DNA of 7,961 nt from Chlamydiota bacterium (GTDB taxonomy: Bacteria > Auribacterota > UBA3054 > B51-G9), in NCBI GenBank assembly GCA_030596365.1, contig JAUVKG010000116.1, positions 1 through 7,961 on the forward strand, written 5' to 3'. The notes beneath the pieces were generated by a model. The model was not told the DNA's origin and searched no databases. It was given only the letters and a program-made list of their open reading frames with translations. Shown here one piece after another: positions 5,020 to 7,961 of the stretch. The stretch's first letter is position 1, and each line of letters begins with the position of its first letter. Both the position numbers and the translations under genes were made by a program.

Positions 5020-7830
5020 TCAATCATTTTTTATTAGAAAAGTACCTTCCAAAAGCATGTTTTTGATCACAAGTTTTCCTAAACTGTATCCTACATTCAC
5101 TGCTGACCAGTCTGAAACAGCACGTGGATCAATATTTTCCGGATATCCGCAGATAATGAATAAATTGTTATTGGAATCTGATGTATCAATTATACTATCA
5201 ACAACAATTTTTTCGATACTAACATTGCTGTCAGGTTTTGTTTCGTCAGTCAGGTAAAAGGAATAATTGATTATCTGTCCACCGGTGTTCAATTTTGGCT
5301 TAGCGATTATTTTTTTAACTGAGCGCGCATCAAGCCAACGCGGGAAGACATCTGAACCAATATCCCCTCCATTCACGGAAAGAAGTTTTAAATGACCTAG
5401 CGAGGCGATTGAGCCGTTAGGATTTAAAGAACCACAGAGAATATTTGCATAAATATTACCACCTACAGACGTTTTTGTTTCATTTTGTTTTTTTGCCCGG
5501 ACAATTATTTTAGAATTATTTTCGGCACTGTTGAAGCGTACATTATGAAGTTTTGAATTACATTTATAACCAAGGTCTCCACCTTTAATGATTATATTTT
5601 TAATTGTGCTGTCCGACCAAACGCGATCAATACTTCCTTTCGCTTTTATGGAAGCCAGTCCGTTATCAGCTATAATCCCGCTGATGTTACATATACGGTC
5701 ACTGTTTTTTGCAAATGATTTAACATTTATCGTTAATTTGTCATATGGAGATCCATTTAGAATAGTCAGTGTCCTGCCCTGCGAGATGAGTTTGCCGGTT
5801 CCCCTATAATTGACATAAATCAGATCAGAATCAAGGTCGCGTGTGGGAACCTTTTTATCAGTGCTCAAATCATTTACAACTATAGCGTTGCCGGCATCAG
5901 CAATTGGAGCCGAACCAATTTGAATTCCTATATTATTTATATCGCCTTCATTTCTATTTGGAAGATTTTGTGCAGAAAAAGTTATAATATTCCAACCTTG
6001 CAGACAAGTTCCTTCAGCGATTATATTTGAGCCTGAAAAGACAGTGTATTCGGAATTTGTAATACTTATAAACTCAATTGTTCCAGTTTGTGTCCGGCCA
6101 ATATAACGTGGCCATAGAGAGAGTATTTCTTTAACTCCGTCTATCATTTGATCATTCTGGGTTACAGATATTGAGTCACAACCTGTTTTATAATTTTTAA
6201 CTGCAGTAACGATTATATTATTTTGACCTGGAGCGACATGGGAGTTAAAAGAAAATGTTAAGCAGGGAATTAAAGAGCCATTTTCACCTGTGAAAGAGTT
6301 TGACCATGTAAGGCTGTCGGGTATAGTACTAACATTTCCTGAGATCGTTATGGAATGTGTAGTGGGATTTACATTTAAATCATCACTGTTGTCCGGACTT
6401 GATATTTCAACAATAGGAGTATCATTCAGATTTGGTTCAGGCATATACGCGGATGTAGTAATAGCCGGGTCGCCTATAAGCGTCATGCCGTAAAACCAAG
6501 CTTCACATGTTGCTTGGGATTCCGTTGCCTGCATGTGATTGAACCACTCGAGGAATGCCTCGCCGAATAATCCGCCTGACGCGAGTGTATCATAAAAAAC
6601 ATCCATTCCGAACATACCGCCCGATTTTGTGCTTCCCCAGCACAAGAGCCCTGAATCATCAGGATTAAAGCTTATCGTGCCTGCGAGATTATTGTTAAAG
6701 GCATAGTCACATCCGGCGCAAACAAACAGAGAGTAGAAAAGCGCGCCGGGATTCGATTCCGCATATTCGGCACTGCGGACATCCTCTTGTATTGAGTAGT
6801 CATCGCGAAAGAATTTATGTCCGAGGGGTGAACCATGAGATCTGAGGAAAAGAAATTCATAATCGGCTGAAAGGCGGTTCCGGATATAGTCATCAGCCGT
6901 GGTCAGTTCAGGCTCTGCTACAACTGTTACGTGTTCCCCATTATAGATTGATCCAAGATTTGCGGCATCAACATCGGCCAAACACAACCAGTCATCGTCA
7001 TTATAAACAACAGCTCCTTTAGCGGGGCTAATCTCTTTCAGTCTGTAGCGGTGATTTTTATCGAAATAATGGCGTAGAAGGTCTGTTTCCGTGCCCAAGG
7101 CAGGCAGGTTATCAGTTTTTATTCTACCAACCCATATTTCAAGATTCATATTACCGCTACGAGTATCGTACTTACCATTGTCAGGTTGAACCATATCGTT
7201 ATCCAAAACATCTGACCACGCGCCATCAAGGTCCATATAAAATATATCGCACGGAAAGTCATCATACTGTGGAAGAAACGGTCCCTCACCGTCCCAGTCC
7301 TGCATAAGTTCGTAAATGACGTATGGAATATTGCCAATAAGTACTGCTCCAGCGAGTGATTCCGGCTGACTATATAAATTTGCAAGATAATCTCTTAGTT
7401 CTTCGGCTGATCCACCCGAGTAAACCAAACGAACTGTCGAGTAACCCATTGATTGAAGATCAAGCTCATACTGCGTAAGACCTGCGCCAATTTCGCTGCA
7501 TATGTTCGAGTGAACAACTACACATACTCTATCGCCTTCACTCGACATGTTCAAAAAAGCATTTTTTTTGTCAGATGTCTGAATACGCAGTGAGCCATTG
7601 AATTCCGGAAGAGAGTGAAGTGGTTTGGGATTTCCAGACGGATCCATCCACCTGGATAAGGCAGGCATGGAAGAGTGTAGCGAAAGATCGAGTGATGTGT
7701 TTACAGCATGTACAACGGTATTACTTATCACGATTAAAACCACCAGGCTTAAAATGACAAAAATAAGATTACTTCGAACATTAAATTTCAGAGTGATATT
7801 TACCAGCATATTTGTTGTTAAGCTTTTCAT
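5020..7830 (-). CDS. Secreted C25-like (gingipain-type) cysteine peptidase with Ig-like and beta-solenoid regions
   Basis: Large exported protein, 936 residues from ATG 7830. A hydrophobic signal segment (about 22-40) ends in VHA, with likely cleavage after Ala42. Residues about 100-460 resemble the C25 peptidase fold: VLIGNIPYV strand, CDIFYMDLDG (acidic, perhaps Ca-binding, 194-203), EIWVGRIK, YNDDDW, then the clan CD pair, His332-Gly333 in LRSHGSP and Cys371 at the end of the hydrophobic strand in FVCAGCDY (compare the AC-VNGDF block of gingipains), closing with LIGDPAI (451-457). About 472-560 is an Ig-like beta domain; about 560-645 is unassigned. From about 650 to the end, short strand units (IKNIIIKGGDLG, LKLLSVNGGDIGS, VKKIIAKPKL) recur, suggesting a beta-solenoid. 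No LPxTG, PEP-CTERM or T9SS-type sorting tail is seen. GTG 7848 and ATG 7809 are alternative starts; none has a Shine-Dalgarno. Substrate unknown; catalysis is inferred from motifs only. Confidence 0.78.
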   Translation of the reverse strand: MKSLTTNMLVNITLKFNVRSNLIFVILSLVVLIVISNTVVHAVNTSLDLSLHSSMPALSRWMDPSGNPKPLHSLPEFNGSLRIQTSDKKNAFLNMSSEGDRVCVVVHSNICSEIGAGLTQYELDLQSMGYSTVRLVYSGGSAEELRDYLANLYSQPESLAGAVLIGNIPYVIYELMQDWDGEGPFLPQYDDFPCDIFYMDLDGAWSDVLDNDMVQPDNGKYDTRSGNMNLEIWVGRIKTDNLPALGTETDLLRHYFDKNHRYRLKEISPAKGAVVYNDDDWLCLADVDAANLGSIYNGEHVTVVAEPELTTADDYIRNRLSADYEFLFLRSHGSPLGHKFFRDDYSIQEDVRSAEYAESNPGALFYSLFVCAGCDYAFNNNLAGTISFNPDDSGLLCWGSTKSGGMFGMDVFYDTLASGGLFGEAFLEWFNHMQATESQATCEAWFYGMTLIGDPAITTSAYMPEPNLNDTPIVEISSPDNSDDLNVNPTTHSITISGNVSTIPDSLTWSNSFTGENGSLIPCLTFSFNSHVAPGQNNIIVTAVKNYKTGCDSISVTQNDQMIDGVKEILSLWPRYIGRTQTGTIEFISITNSEYTVFSGSNIIAEGTCLQGWNIITFSAQNLPNRNEGDINNIGIQIGSAPIADAGNAIVVNDLSTDKKVPTRDLDSDLIYVNYRGTGKLISQGRTLTILNGSPYDKLTINVKSFAKNSDRICNISGIIADNGLASIKAKGSIDRVWSDSTIKNIIIKGGDLGYKCNSKLHNVRFNSAENNSKIIVRAKKQNETKTSVGGNIYANILCGSLNPNGSIASLGHLKLLSVNGGDIGSDVFPRWLDARSVKKIIAKPKLNTGGQIINYSFYLTDETKPDSNVSIEKIVVDSIIDTSDSNNNLFIICGYPENIDPRAVSDWSAVNVGYSLGKLVIKNMLLEGTFLIKND

Positions 7831-7844
7831 TAACCAATAAATTA

Positions 7845-7859
7845 GCACAATCTATGCCA
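7845..7859 (-). promoter_or_regulatory. Candidate sigma54 (-24/-12) promoter
   Basis: Minus strand TGGCATAGATTGTGC has the invariant GG and GC exactly 10 bases apart and agrees with the sigma54 consensus TGGCACG-N4-TTGC except at three positions. The expected transcription start, 12 bases after the final C, is near 7833, only 3 bases before ATG 7830. If the promoter is real, ATG 7809 would be the more natural start and still leaves an intact signal peptide, or the transcript is nearly leaderless. Confidence 0.35.
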
Positions 7860-7891
7860 AGTGAGTAAAACGATGTTTTTCCGCTTAAATA

Positions 7892-7938
7892 TGCAAAAAA
7901 ACACATGAAATATTGCATAAATGCAATTAAGGATTGCA
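7892..7938. promoter_or_regulatory. Cluster of TGCA-centred motifs upstream of the peptidase gene
   Basis: Four TGCA cores lie at 7892, 7914, 7922 and 7935. The central pair forms a perfect inverted repeat, ATTGCA (7912-7917) and TGCAAT (7922-7927), with a 4-base spacer; a further ATTGCA lies at 7933-7938. The cores at 7892, 7914 and 7935 are spaced 22 and 21 bases, about two helical turns. Such phasing about 50-100 bases upstream of a promoter would suit an activator. Function is inferred. Confidence 0.35.
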
Positions 7939-7961
7939 AAACTGCTATAAATATGGTTGAT

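Noticed and set aside
5000..5257. Plus-strand frame over the 3' end of the peptidase gene
   Set aside because: It is an antisense shadow of the 936-residue protein, with no start signal or family resemblance.

Overview
The window reads as chromosomal DNA of a diderm (Gram-negative-type) bacterium with an AT-rich genome. It encodes an MCE/Mla-type outer-membrane lipid transporter with an outer-membrane-type lipoprotein, which only makes sense in a two-membrane cell. The large secreted peptidase with a beta-solenoid-like tail, the stand-alone hisG and the compact palindromic intergenic repeat suggest a PVC-type lineage (Phycisphaerae, Kiritimatiellota, Lentisphaerota) or a similar environmental group. 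That placement is an impression from protein style, not a measured result. No mobile-element gene, RNA gene or CRISPR array is visible.

Left part (1-3003, plus strand): a four-gene lipid-transport operon. It holds an MlaE-like permease (5' end cut by the window edge), an MlaF-like ATPase, an MlaD-like single-pass MCE protein, and a PqiC/YmbA-type auxiliary lipoprotein whose start lies inside the end of the MCE gene. The inner-membrane permease and ATPase would energise lipid movement, the MCE protein would form the periplasmic ring or tunnel, and the lipoprotein would sit at the outer membrane. A palindromic GC-rich repeat and a possible internal promoter lie between the ATPase and MCE genes.

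Middle part (3074-4824, minus strand): hisG (long-form ATP phosphoribosyltransferase) with a good sigma70-type promoter and Shine-Dalgarno site, followed after 8 bases by a family 2 glycosyltransferase of the DPM1/GtrB type. This pair converges on the transporter operon across about 70 bases.

Right part (5020-7961, minus strand): one very large secreted protein with a signal peptide, a gingipain-like (C25, clan CD) cysteine peptidase domain with a visible His-Gly/Cys pair, an Ig-like domain, and a C-terminal region of repeated beta-strand units that looks like a beta-solenoid. Upstream of it are a sigma54-like -24/-12 sequence and a cluster of TGCA-centred motifs. This region is the least ordinary part of the window; the other genes belong to well-known families.
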